From Clostridia bacterium (lineage in GTDB: Bacteria > Bacillota > Clostridia > Christensenellales > CAG-1252), in contig SACC01000015.1 of the NCBI GenBank assembly GCA_009928745.1, forward strand, positions 1 through 14,220: a stretch of 14,220 nucleotides of DNA, read 5' to 3'. The notes under the pieces are model-generated. The model saw nothing but the letters and a program-made list of their open reading frames with translations, did no database searches and was not told the DNA's origin. Positions 5,926 through 13,665 of this stretch are shown here, in pieces. Both the position numbers and the translations under genes were made by a program. The stretch's first letter is position 1; every line of letters starts with the position of its first letter.

Positions 5926-8856
5926 TTATTCGCGGATAAATGGCTCCTTATACCAAGTACCGCCCGAACCGTAATTGGGACAACTCACGCTATCTTCATA
6001 AAAACTTGCAGTAAAGTTAAAAGAAGTGCTCGGCGGATCCACATCAAAAACTATAATGCCGTTAACGGTTCTACTAGTCCATGTTCCTTCGCTAACAACA
6101 ATCAGATCGGGATCGTTACGCTTATATCCTACCTTGAATACGCCTCCTGATAAAAACTCTATATAATGATAATCTAGATAGCTGAATAATTTTTCCTCAT
6201 TTTTGTAATATCTTCCAAGCATATCATTTTCGGTCATTAATTGCAGTTTTATATAGATATACACATCGTGATCCGGTACCACGTCATAAGTTAAGGGAGC
6301 GGTACAAGCCGAATCGGTAAAGTAACCTAAGAAAAAGTAACCAGAAGGTATAAATGTCCAATAATCCAAGTGGGCATAAGGAAATGCCTCGCCGGGATAG
6401 TATTCAAACTCATATATACTCGGGTTATAGCTGTAATTGCTATGGAATGCGTATATCAACTTGACATTCTGACTTGCGCTTGCTTCAATCCATTTTGCAT
6501 ATACTGTAATATTGCGGTTAGGCATTGACCCGAAAGAGTATAGTATTGAAAAGTCAGTTGACTTATACCATCCGCCAAAACGATATCCGTCTCTTGTTGG
6601 CGCTGTCGGCGCGGCAAGCGAAGTTCCTGGCTTCCCTGTAATCGGATTAACAGGCGTTCCTCCTCTACTGTCAAAGGATACTGACACTGTGATATCCAAA
6701 GGAGTATGTCTTTTATATACAAAGTATGGACTCTCTCCCGGTAAATCCTTTAGATATTCGCCGTCCGCTATAACTTGATATGTTCCGTTATTGTTGCCAA
6801 AGGTAACAACATCACCGCTAAGCGACCATGTCCCGCTGTCATTAATTGTATTACTATCTGCTATCGCCTTAAAGACTTCGCTGTATGTGCCATTACTATT
6901 AATATCATAATATTGATATTCTACTACACCCCAATCTGTCCTTCCATCAATAGTGTATAAATAATACGTGCCCTCGATATCTTCTTGCAGTTCAGCGTCT
7001 ATCCACTTTGCATACAATGCGATGTCTTCATAAGGCATTGTGGCGAACACATATTGATTAAAATGCGTATAATCGCTATACCATCCGCCAAAATCGTAGC
7101 CTAGCTTCGTAGGATCAGTAGGCGCTGTTAAAACACTACCTGCTTCCTGAGTAACAGGCACTTTCTCTGTGCCTCCTGCCGCGTCGAATATAATGGTAGT
7201 TATCGGATTGCTGTCTTGAATGATTATTCTTACGCGGATAAAATCCACATAGTCATAGTAACCGTCATTATATTGTTCTACAAGTATACCGTATTCGTTT
7301 ACCCCTGTAATCCAATCTACAAGAAAGCCAAGACTGTTATTAATATTGACTATTGTGGGATTTTGTACAGGCAATATATTGTCTTCTAAATAAAGTGAGT
7401 AGACCAGATTGCTAGCCAAAGGAGTAACTTTTATTATCGTTCTCTCTTCATCTAGCGGCAATGAGCTTTTAAATGATGAGCCAAGCTTTATTTCTCTTTT
7501 GCACTTTTCGAACTCCCATAATAACTGATCGGTATCATATTTTGTCATAATTTCAATATTTGTTTGGGGAAACTCGCTGTCGCCAATAGTGCCGTCAACC
7601 ATATTGTTATACTGCTCTTCAATATAACGGTAATCAATAAGCGCCCCTTTTGCAGCATAGACAATTTTTGTATATGCTGTTGCCCCGTTTTGTGATATGT
7701 CTGCCGCGTTAGCGCCTGACGAATAAGGCAAGAAGGTTTGCGTAGCTGGATTGTATTCTACATATCTGTCCGTTTGACCCGGATAATTGGGGTCAGCTAC
7801 ATAAATCTTATTACCCTCGACCTTGTAGGCAACTATTGCGTGCCCAGTAACTGGCGAATCAGGGAATATCGCCATGAATTGAGGAGATGATGTCTGCCTT
7901 ATTGAATAAGCGAACGCTTGAAAGGTCTTATCCGGATTAGCGACGCTAAAATTGATAAAATCAATCCAATACTGAGAGCTCCAATTTGCATTTGCCTGCA
8001 CTACTGAGGAAAACCGATAAGCGTTATTGTCATCCTGCCATAAGCCCGGTGTATCTGTATCATCGTTATTATCAAAGTTGCCGTATAACCTTGGCGCGCC
8101 CTCTGCAATATGCTTTTGCGTATAGTACCACGCCATTGTAAGCGATTGTCCACCGCAATGACCGCCGCCTGCGATTGCTGAGCCGTAATTAGTATATTGC
8201 CAGTCGTCAAGCTGCGGAGTAAATCCTGAATCATAATCCGAGCCGCTGATATTACTAAGATTTTGGAATACTGATAAAGAAATATCACTTACCACAATTT
8301 TGGAAAAATGCTTCACTCCCAAAGTAATTTTGTCATCATCAAGTTGCAGTGTAGGTATTGCCTCGACAGAGCCTGTTATCTCGTCGTAATAGAATCCCAT
8401 CGGAAAAGTATTAGTAGCGCTAAGGGGTATCTCGAGCTTCATAATCTCTCTGGAAAACTCATGCCCGTTATTGATTTCAATAACAGGAGTTATCGGATTA
8501 AACTCCGCGCCAAGTTTGTGAGCAGAAATTGCGTATGAACTAATCGTAAAATTAATTGGCGCATTATATGCTAGCTCGGGTACGATAAGTTTCATTCCGT
8601 TAAGCGCTGAATCCGTATTGTCTATCTCGATTGTCCCGCCTTCGGTAGTAATTTCACCTACTGCCTCAACAAACGCATTGCCAAAAGCAATTATTCTGTT
8701 ATCAACCTCAGTCTTGTCGCCGTCGTCCTTAGGTTTGCATCCTGCTAATATCCCCAGACTGACAACAACTACCAATAGAATAGCAATTATTAAAAAAAAT
8801 GTTTTGTAAGTTGTTGCATTTTTCTTATTCTTTAATGAGTTGTTATTATACATCAT
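5926..8856 (-). CDS. Large modular lipoprotein: papain-like domain, InlB repeats, lipocalin-like modules
   Basis: 976 residues. A hydrophobic signal ends in lipobox LAGC (Cys40) with an acidic tail, so it is anchored outside. Residues 70-190 form a beta domain opening EGGTIEI that resembles ZU5-like modules. Residues 225-400 look like a papain-fold (C39-like) cysteine peptidase: GGGHCGGQS (Cys234), GHAIVAYKV (His339) and VADPNYPG (Asp355), a plausible triad. Residues 401-550 are unassigned. Two clear InlB/Flg_new repeats follow, at 554-619 and 724-790, each ending GYxFGGWY...YAKWI, and a third, diverged copy lies at 798-871. A lipocalin-like beta module (IEGTYYLY...GTWSLSGDVVTF) sits between the first two, and a similar one (LGRYYKNEE...EGTWTSR) is at 879-970. 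The tandem order suggests duplication of a repeat-plus-module unit. GGGAG precedes adjacent ATGs at 8856 and 8853, and either could be used. Likely a surface protease or binding protein, with the substrate unknown. Confidence 0.85.
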   Translation of the reverse strand: MMYNNNSLKNKKNATTYKTFFLIIAILLVVVVSLGILAGCKPKDDGDKTEVDNRIIAFGNAFVEAVGEITTEGGTIEIDNTDSALNGMKLIVPELAYNAPINFTISSYAISAHKLGAEFNPITPVIEINNGHEFSREIMKLEIPLSATNTFPMGFYYDEITGSVEAIPTLQLDDDKITLGVKHFSKIVVSDISLSVFQNLSNISGSDYDSGFTPQLDDWQYTNYGSAIAGGGHCGGQSLTMAWYYTQKHIAEGAPRLYGNFDNNDDTDTPGLWQDDNNAYRFSSVVQANANWSSQYWIDFINFSVANPDKTFQAFAYSIRQTSSPQFMAIFPDSPVTGHAIVAYKVEGNKIYVADPNYPGQTDRYVEYNPATQTFLPYSSGANAADISQNGATAYTKIVYAAKGALIDYRYIEEQYNNMVDGTIGDSEFPQTNIEIMTKYDTDQLLWEFEKCKREIKLGSSFKSSLPLDEERTIIKVTPLASNLVYSLYLEDNILPVQNPTIVNINNSLGFLVDWITGVNEYGILVEQYNDGYYDYVDFIRVRIIIQDSNPITTIIFDAAGGTEKVPVTQEAGSVLTAPTDPTKLGYDFGGWYSDYTHFNQYVFATMPYEDIALYAKWIDAELQEDIEGTYYLYTIDGRTDWGVVEYQYYDINSNGTYSEVFKAIADSNTINDSGTWSLSGDVVTFGNNNGTYQVIADGEYLKDLPGESPYFVYKRHTPLDITVSVSFDSRGGTPVNPITGKPGTSLAAPTAPTRDGYRFGGWYKSTDFSILYSFGSMPNRNITVYAKWIEASASQNVKLIYAFHSNYSYNPSIYEFEYYPGEAFPYAHLDYWTFIPSGYFFLGYFTDSACTAPLTYDVVPDHDVYIYIKLQLMTENDMLGRYYKNEEKLFSYLDYHYIEFLSGGVFKVGYKRNDPDLIVVSEGTWTSRTVNGIIVFDVDPPSTSFNFTASFYEDSVSCPNYGSGGTWYKEPFIRE
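6244..6465 (-). repeat. Third, diverged InlB-type repeat (in lipoprotein)
   Basis: Residues 798-871 of the large lipoprotein keep the repeat outline: a first strand KLIYAFHSN, a PGEAFP turn, a G-Y-F-F-L-G-Y-F-T-D core in place of GYxFGGWY, then a final strand DVYIYIKLQ in place of the usual VYAKW. It follows repeat two without a module between them. It is less conserved than the other two and would be missed by a strict profile. Confidence 0.55.
6487..6687 (-). repeat. InlB/Flg_new repeat 2 (in lipoprotein)
   Basis: Residues 724-790: VSFDSRGGTPV, APTAPTRDGYRFGGWYKS, FGSMPNRNITVYAKWI. This is a complete Listeria-Bacteroides (Flg_new) repeat with the conserved GG, P-T/P, GYxFxGWY and YAKW positions. 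These are beta-grasp-like surface repeats, generally seen in secreted Gram-positive proteins. Confidence 0.85.
7000..7197 (-). repeat. InlB/Flg_new repeat 1 (in lipoprotein)
   Basis: Residues 554-619: TIIFDAAGGTEKV, APTDPTKLGYDFGGWYSD, FATMPYEDIALYAKWI. It has all the family's conserved positions and is clearly alike to repeat 2 in spacing, though only moderately identical in sequence, so the duplication is old. Confidence 0.85.
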
Positions 8857-8908
8857 TATTACTCCCTGACCAAATTTTGCGCATGAAAATGCATACTAAT
8901 ATATTTTA

Positions 8909-8936
8909 ACAATAACATATATTATGTATTTGTCAA
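8909..8936 (-). promoter_or_regulatory. Promoter for the large-lipoprotein operon
   Basis: On the minus strand a perfect TTGACA (8936-8931) is followed after 16 bases by TATTGT (8914-8909), which matches four of six consensus positions. Transcription would begin near 8902, about 45 bases before the ATG at 8856. It is the only good promoter seen ahead of the three genes 8856-4330. Confidence 0.5.
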
Positions 8937-8997
8937 TAAAAAACTAAAAATTATTTGCATTTTTTGAAATGTGTATTGCAACGTAAGGCGTCTTTAG

Positions 8998-9660
8998 CTA
9001 TATAAACACATAGTACAACACGCTAAAATAATGAAGTATTGCGCCTAGTAATACAAAGAAATGCCATACAGTATGCATATAATAAATCTTGGCTTTACTG
9101 TAAAAATAAATGCCGCCTGTATACGCAACTCCGCCAGCAATCAGCAGAATCAAACCGCCTAACTCAATATTCTTTAATATCGCTGGAAATGCAAATACGA
9201 TTATCCAGCCGCTAAGGAAATAGCACGCCATAGATATTTTATCGAATCTACTGATGCTTATACTTTTTAACACAATGTTCATTATGCAGAGTCCCCACAC
9301 TAAGCCGAAGATTATCCAACCCATCACGCTGCCCCGCAATAACACGAGAGTATAGGGGGTGTATGAGCCTGCAATTAACAGTGAAATCGAAGTATGGTCG
9401 AATTTTTGGAATACTTTTTTTACACTTTGATTGGTAATTGCGTGATATAACGAAGACATCGTGAATAAGGTAATCAGCCCGAAGCCGTATATTACCGCGC
9501 TAGCGATTTTGAAACTATCAATTTGCCTTATTGATATTGCGAGCAATATCGCCGTGCCGATTATTGCGGCTACTGCGCCGATTGCGTGGGTAACTGCATT
9601 GGCAATGTCTTCTTTGAGCGAATATAGCGCTCCGTTTTGTCTGTATGCTGCTTCTTCCAT
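8998..9660 (-). CDS. Hemolysin III / PAQR-family membrane protein (YqfA/TrhA-like)
   Basis: This complete 220-residue integral membrane protein has about seven hydrophobic helices. The conserved polar residues of the family are all present: N-A-V-T-H (His25) at the start of helix 1, MSSLYHAI (Ser70, His73) after helix 2, KFDHTSIS (Asp88, His89) before helix 3, and HTVWHFFVLLGAILH (His196, His200) at helix 7. The His/Asp/Ser set is the proposed metal site shared with eukaryotic adiponectin receptors. The family was named from a Bacillus cereus haemolysin, but haemolysis is not established for most members, and in E. coli the relative is linked to membrane homeostasis. The start is ATG, with AAGGA upstream at a long spacing (about 12 bases). 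It follows the phosphoesterase by 56 bases on the same strand and likely ends that transcript. A paralogue begins at 125. Confidence 0.93.
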   Translation of the reverse strand: MEEAAYRQNGALYSLKEDIANAVTHAIGAVAAIIGTAILLAISIRQIDSFKIASAVIYGFGLITLFTMSSLYHAITNQSVKKVFQKFDHTSISLLIAGSYTPYTLVLLRGSVMGWIIFGLVWGLCIMNIVLKSISISRFDKISMACYFLSGWIIVFAFPAILKNIELGGLILLIAGGVAYTGGIYFYSKAKIYYMHTVWHFFVLLGAILHYFSVLYYVFI

Positions 9661-9716
9661 TATTCTTGCTTATCCTTTATATTTCTGTTGTTTGCACTAA
9701 TTGCATCGGTCATTAT

Positions 9717-10529
9717 CTATTTTGCTATATTTTTGGGAATAACGCCGTAAAAGTGCGCTATGTTCATATCTTTTGGAATATTCTTTCCGTGCTGACCTAG
9801 TCCGAACCATTCCCGGTGGACGCCGTGGTCAGTTATTAGAGCAAGCAGAGTATCGTGCTCACCCCAATATTGCATAACTGCCTTTGCCATCCGCTCAAAA
9901 TTCGCCGCGTAATGGTCAAGCGCTGCAAGCGAACACTTGGACTGCGGATGCGTACGATGCATGCAATCGTCGTATTCTTGATTATATACGGCAATAAAAT
10001 CGTATTCGTCCCTTTCAATCAGCTCTAACGCTTTTTCTATTACCTCGCCGTCATATGACAGACTGTAATACGCCATATCCCTTTCTTTGAATATTTTATC
10101 CATGCTTTGATTGGCTACTGATATAATGCACGGCTTTTTACCTGCTCGGATTAGCGCATCAAACATAGTATCAATCTTTAAGACAGGCTTGGTGTAACGG
10201 TCAATTTTATGCACTGACGGTTCGGCGCCGCTGTAAATACTGGCAAAACACACGGGAGTTTTGGGCGGTATTACGCTTAACATCGGCTGAACATGTGGCG
10301 CGTATTTTATAATAGGACTGAATTTTTCAATATACTTTTCATATATCCACTGTCCTATAGCGTCCGGATTAAAGACGAGCACTCTGTCAACTTTGCCGGT
10401 TAAGGTGCGCTTAGCTATATACTCGGCAAGCGCGTCGATACGCTTTTCGCTCGATTCGGGCGGGGATATTCCCATAACCTCGGCTAGTGTCGCTGCAATT
10501 CTCGTCAGCGGTATTTTATTGAATTCCAT
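9717..10529 (-). CDS. Alkaline-phosphatase-superfamily hydrolase (nucleotide pyrophosphatase/phosphodiesterase-like)
   Basis: 270 residues from the ATG at 10529, with no signal peptide and so presumably cytoplasmic. Superfamily metal-site motifs appear in order: FNPDAIG (Asp56), the nucleophile region PPKTPVCFASIYSG (Thr91), YNQEYDDCMHRTHP (Asp187 or Asp188, with His191), ITDHG (Asp234, His235) and GQHG (His247). A Thr nucleophile in a 'P-x-K-T-P' setting is like phosphodiesterase/nucleotide pyrophosphatase and PglZ-type relatives. It is shorter than secreted NPPs and lacks their insertions. Phosphate-ester or diester cleavage is expected, with the substrate unknown. The ATG overlaps the symporter stop by one base (TGATG), with AGGAG eight bases before it, so translation is coupled. 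A TTG three bases upstream is also in frame but has poorer spacing. The pairing suggests a role on whatever the symporter imports, which is inference. Confidence 0.85.
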   Translation of the reverse strand: MEFNKIPLTRIAATLAEVMGISPPESSEKRIDALAEYIAKRTLTGKVDRVLVFNPDAIGQWIYEKYIEKFSPIIKYAPHVQPMLSVIPPKTPVCFASIYSGAEPSVHKIDRYTKPVLKIDTMFDALIRAGKKPCIISVANQSMDKIFKERDMAYYSLSYDGEVIEKALELIERDEYDFIAVYNQEYDDCMHRTHPQSKCSLAALDHYAANFERMAKAVMQYWGEHDTLLALITDHGVHREWFGLGQHGKNIPKDMNIAHFYGVIPKNIAK

Positions 10530-12007
10530 CAAAAAAGCTCCTTTTTAAGTGTCTCTAATTCTTGCTGTTCCTCGTCTGTCATACAGTTGAGCGTCTCTGC
10601 TCTTTGCTTATCTATAAAGAATCTTATGCGCTCACTCTTTTTTGTGGTAATTTTGATTAAATATCCAAAGACAAAAGCAAGCACCATAAATACGCCTACC
10701 GATACACCAAGCACGCAGCGCATTCCCGTTAAAGCCTTTGGGGGCTGCAGGGCGGCAGTGCCCAAGTCCGAATCAAAGCCCGTACCCTGCAAGACTATGC
10801 CTATCATGAATACCGCAAGACCCGAAGCGAATTTCTTAAAGAAAGTCATTGTGCCGTTATATGCGCCGGGGTTACGGTCACCAGACTTTAATTCGGCGAC
10901 GTCAACAATATCGGGGAACAACAGCCAGGGTATCGTCTGCACCATGCCGTATCCTATACCTGCAACGGCAGCGCACACAAGCATAAGCTTGTAATCTGCG
11001 CCCGACGGAAAAAACGCAAGCGATACCGCGCCTATGATAAACAACGGGATACCAAGCATAAAAATTACCGGCTTAGGAATCTTTAAGTTAAGCATAAGCA
11101 TAACAATAGGCATCATTATTCCTGCAGATATCAGCATTGCCATAAATACAGCGGTGGACAAGCCTAAGCCTAATATTTTTATTGCCGCGCCACCGGAAAC
11201 GTTGTATACAAAAATAATTAGGATATTAAGAATGATAGCGTTACATACAAAGCTGAACACATACATTCCTAACAACCTTCTAAAGGATTTAAGTTTGAAA
11301 GTATTGGTGAAGTTCTTGAAGCTGAATTTCGTTTTATTCTTTGGGAGCGGCGTCCGCTCTTTGGTAAATAGTCCGGTGCAAAGCACAGGAACAGCGAAGA
11401 ATATCCCGAAGCCAAGCGATACAATAAAGCTGATTTGCGTTGAATTAATCGTTTCGGCGCGGTGCAATCCTATTAAATAATCAATAACGACAAAGCATAT
11501 CGCGCCGGCTAAGGCGGCTAATATCAGCCTAACCATATTCATGTTACTGCGTTCTTTGACATTTTCGCATATCTCTGCGGACAAGGATAAGTACGGTACA
11601 TTGAATACTGTAGATACCGTGCTATAAAGAATATATGTAAGCACAACATATACAATTTTTGTAGTATACGCCCAGTTCATAACAGGCATAAACAATAATA
11701 TAAGTGCCACTATTATAAGACCAGAGGAAGCAAGGATATATGGTCTGCGCCTGCCAAGCTTTGTTCGGGTATTGTCCGATATTGTACCCATAAGCGGATC
11801 GGATATCGCATCCCATATTTTCGCTAGCATAATAATTGTGCCTGCAATACCTGCGTCAATTTTTATTATAAGAGTTAAAAAAGTGAAGAAAAAAGTATCA
11901 AGCAGCGCGACTCCGCCGCCGCCAAATAGTTCTCCGACGGTAAAGGCTGCCTTTTCGCCGAGCTTAATTTTTCCGCTGTACTTCATAATTTTGCTGTTCT
12001 CGTCCAT
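10529..12007 (-). CDS. GPH-family cation symporter (MFS_2, melibiose/glucuronide type)
   Basis: This 492-residue polytopic membrane transporter has about twelve hydrophobic helices. The N-terminal signature of the glycoside-pentoside-hexuronide:cation symporter family is clear: LGEKAAFTVGELFGGGG, then KIWDAISDPLMGTISDNT with Asp66, Asp70 and Asp78, followed by the loop T-K-L-G-R-R-R-P-Y at 82-90. The centre holds FNVPYLSLSAEI, another family-conserved stretch. Members import sugars or glycosides (sometimes sulfonated or modified ones) with Na+, H+ or Li+. No glycosidase sits beside it, which is the usual partner. Instead it is coupled to a phosphatase-superfamily enzyme. The ATG at 12007 has GAGG seven bases upstream and two TATAAT boxes just before it. 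The C-terminal tail is charged (KLI-type endings with EEQQELETLKK) and cytoplasmic. The substrate is not predictable from sequence. Confidence 0.93.
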   Translation of the reverse strand: MDENSKIMKYSGKIKLGEKAAFTVGELFGGGGVALLDTFFFTFLTLIIKIDAGIAGTIIMLAKIWDAISDPLMGTISDNTRTKLGRRRPYILASSGLIIVALILLFMPVMNWAYTTKIVYVVLTYILYSTVSTVFNVPYLSLSAEICENVKERSNMNMVRLILAALAGAICFVVIDYLIGLHRAETINSTQISFIVSLGFGIFFAVPVLCTGLFTKERTPLPKNKTKFSFKNFTNTFKLKSFRRLLGMYVFSFVCNAIILNILIIFVYNVSGGAAIKILGLGLSTAVFMAMLISAGIMMPIVMLMLNLKIPKPVIFMLGIPLFIIGAVSLAFFPSGADYKLMLVCAAVAGIGYGMVQTIPWLLFPDIVDVAELKSGDRNPGAYNGTMTFFKKFASGLAVFMIGIVLQGTGFDSDLGTAALQPPKALTGMRCVLGVSVGVFMVLAFVFGYLIKITTKKSERIRFFIDKQRAETLNCMTDEEQQELETLKKELF

Positions 12008-12030
12008 ATGTCCGCCTCAATAATTTTATA

Positions 12031-12044
12031 ATTATAGCATTATA
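12031..12044 (-). promoter_or_regulatory. Promoter -10 region(s) for the symporter operon
   Basis: The minus strand carries two perfect TATAAT boxes, at 12044-12039 and 12036-12031, ahead of the symporter ATG at 12007. No matching -35 is found at 17 bases for either. TTGGCA (12071-12066) sits 21 bases before the first box, which is too far to be standard. The region is shared with the divergent gene at 12112. Confidence 0.4.
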
Positions 12045-12111
12045 TACAAAAAAATACTATAATTTTGCCAAATAGTGTTTTATTTTGCTAATTATTAAAT
12101 ATATTAATAAT

Positions 12112-12654
12112 ATGGATATATCAAAGTTTGAAAATAAGCAGCGCATATTTTGGTTTGAATTCGCATCTCTGGTTTTTTGTCTAGTCTTCAGCGTGATTAA
12201 TCATTTTATATTCGAATGGACTGGGGAAAGCCTGTTGTTCGCGCCATTTGTTCCTACTAACGAAAGCGTGTGGGAGCATAGTAAGTTGCTTTTTATCCCG
12301 TTTTTGTTCTTCTCGATAATTGAATATTTTTTCCTTAAAGATAACAAAAATTTCATTTTTGCAAAAAGTCTTCCGCTAGTTGTCGCAATACCTTTGATGA
12401 TAACTTTTTTTTATACCTATTCGGGCATTCTGGGCTTTCATGTAGTGGTACTGGATATAATGCTATCTCTTACGATTGTATTGCTAATGAATTTAGTTTC
12501 CTACAAAATTTTGACTTGCAAAAAAACTTATAGCTCAAAAATCTTGTTTGCGCTTGCGATAATAACCTTTGTTTTGATTATATTGTTCACCTTTATTCAA
12601 CCAAAAATCGCTTTGTTTCTTGATACTACAACAGGCACCTACGGTATTAATTAG
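12112..12654 (+). CDS. DUF6512 family membrane protein
   Basis: 180 residues from the ATG at 12112, with about five to six hydrophobic helices. It matches my recollection of DUF6512 proteins of Firmicutes at diagnostic points: INHFIFEW in helix 1, the strongly conserved PTNESVWEHSKLLF after it (the family norm is PVNESxWEHLKL), FFYTYSGILG in the middle and the C-terminal DTTTGTYGIN, matching 'DPTTGTYGI'. Function is unknown. The ATG is preceded only by A/T with no ribosome site, and the alternative in-frame TTG at 12085 (nine residues longer) also has none. A TTGCCA at 12065-12070 followed by TGCTAATTA could be a promoter placing the start of transcription just before the ATG, so translation may be leaderless. 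It is divergent from the symporter and convergent with the kinase gene. Confidence 0.8.
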   Translation: MDISKFENKQRIFWFEFASLVFCLVFSVINHFIFEWTGESLLFAPFVPTNESVWEHSKLLFIPFLFFSIIEYFFLKDNKNFIFAKSLPLVVAIPLMITFFYTYSGILGFHVVVLDIMLSLTIVLLMNLVSYKILTCKKTYSSKILFALAIITFVLIILFTFIQPKIALFLDTTTGTYGIN

Positions 12655-12689
12655 TAAAACGGATATTGTCCGAACCTTTAAATTATAAG

Positions 12690-13664
12690 TTACTGCATAT
12701 TTTGAAGTGCTTCTAATTTTTTTAGTTGTTTTTTCATATTTTTGATTAGAGGATTCATTATCAATTTTACAATTGCGCCCGTCTTAATAAATACGTAAAC
12801 TTCGTTATATAACCCATAAAAGGCGCATTTTATGTCGCAGTTTTTACTGACTGCGTATTTTTGCTTGTACATATCATATAATCCAAAACATTTGCCTGTC
12901 AAATTATTGAACTGAAACAAGTCGTACTCCCTGTCGCCGTATTTCGGCTCAAGCGGGTCTATAAAGGCTACTGGCTCTAGTTGATTCTTTGTAGACATTA
13001 TATTCATAACGTTCAAGTCACCGTGTATAAGCGAAGCCTCCTTGACCTCTTCGGAAAATATAGAATCGAATTGCCGATACGCCGCATTTAGAGTATCGGC
13101 AATATACGCTTCCAACCTGCCTGCCTTAACCAGCTCGTTAGCCGTGGTTTTTATATCCTCGGCGAACGGTCGATAATAATCCAGCCATTTATCGTATACG
13201 GGATTAAGTATATCCCCGAATTTTTCGTGAGGCTTGCTATGTATTTGCAACAGCGCGTCAACAACCTTTTCTGCGAATAACAGTTTTTTGCGTTTTGAGT
13301 TCAATAAAAAAGCAACGTGAGTCAAGCAATTAACAGCATCTATATATTCCATACATACAAAATCAACGGGTATCTTATCTGTTTTTTCGTAAGTGAAATA
13401 TACTTCGGGGATCTTCATTGTGGTGCTTGCTCTCAATTCAATAAGCCCTGCCGCCTCTATTCTATATAATTCATTAACCTTAAACGCTTTAGCAACGGCA
13501 ATATACGGCGACTTGTCAAGGACTACCTTGTATACCATCCCGTACGAACCGCCGCCCAAGTATTTTACCGATAACACATTCCCGCCAAAATGCTCTGCAA
13601 CTACTGTTGCGGCATACTCTGCAGTCTTAGCTTTATCAAGCTTTTTGATTATTGCCGCCTGCAT
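12690..13664 (-). CDS. Aminoglycoside-phosphotransferase-like (APH) small-molecule kinase
   Basis: 324 residues, cytoplasmic, with a protein-kinase-like fold. A glycine-rich loop GGGSYGMVY (37-45) and a likely ATP-binding Lys in VAKAF (Lys59) lie in the N-lobe, and MEYIDA (105-110) is the hinge. The catalytic loop HGDLNVMN (His214, Asp216, Asn221) and the metal-binding Asp in FIDP (Asp236) follow. The tail PKYGDREYDLFQFNN is typical of APH/choline/fructosamine-type kinases. All catalytic residues are present, so it should phosphorylate a small-molecule hydroxyl or amine-linked sugar. Nothing points to antibiotic resistance specifically, and many such proteins act on metabolites or lipid headgroups. 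The ATG at 13664 is one base past the stop of the flavoprotein gene, so the two are coupled. Fructosamine-kinase or lipid-precursor kinase are alternatives. Confidence 0.88.
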   Translation of the reverse strand: MQAAIIKKLDKAKTAEYAATVVAEHFGGNVLSVKYLGGGSYGMVYKVVLDKSPYIAVAKAFKVNELYRIEAAGLIELRASTTMKIPEVYFTYEKTDKIPVDFVCMEYIDAVNCLTHVAFLLNSKRKKLLFAEKVVDALLQIHSKPHEKFGDILNPVYDKWLDYYRPFAEDIKTTANELVKAGRLEAYIADTLNAAYRQFDSIFSEEVKEASLIHGDLNVMNIMSTKNQLEPVAFIDPLEPKYGDREYDLFQFNNLTGKCFGLYDMYKQKYAVSKNCDIKCAFYGLYNEVYVFIKTGAIVKLIMNPLIKNMKKQLKKLEALQNMQ

Positions 13665-13665
13665 A

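Noticed and set aside
6456..6778. Overlapping open frames on both strands within the large lipoprotein
   Set aside because: They overlap the InlB repeat coding sequence, whose motifs are clear in the long frame. These are frame shadows of a repeat region.
8881..8892. GCAT-GAAA-ATGC hairpin upstream of the large lipoprotein
   Set aside because: The stem is only four base pairs with no T tract, and it lies in the leader of that gene, so it is not a terminator.
11034..11480. Plus-strand 148-codon open frame opposite the symporter
   Set aside because: It is an antisense shadow of a hydrophobic gene, which gives Ile/Ala-rich translation on the other strand. The GPH symporter on the minus strand is unambiguous.
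12064..12072. Near-palindrome TTTGCCAAA between the divergent genes
   Set aside because: It is too short and too common in AT-rich DNA to be called an operator, and it coincides with a candidate -35 box.
12660..12672. CGGA-TATTG-TCCG hairpin between the DUF6512 and kinase genes
   Set aside because: Four base pairs and no T run on either side are too weak to call a terminator, although its position between convergent genes is suggestive.
12690..13664. Antibiotic-resistance call for the APH-like kinase
   Set aside because: The fold is shared by many metabolic kinases, and there is no resistance context or close match to a known resistance enzyme that I can recognise.
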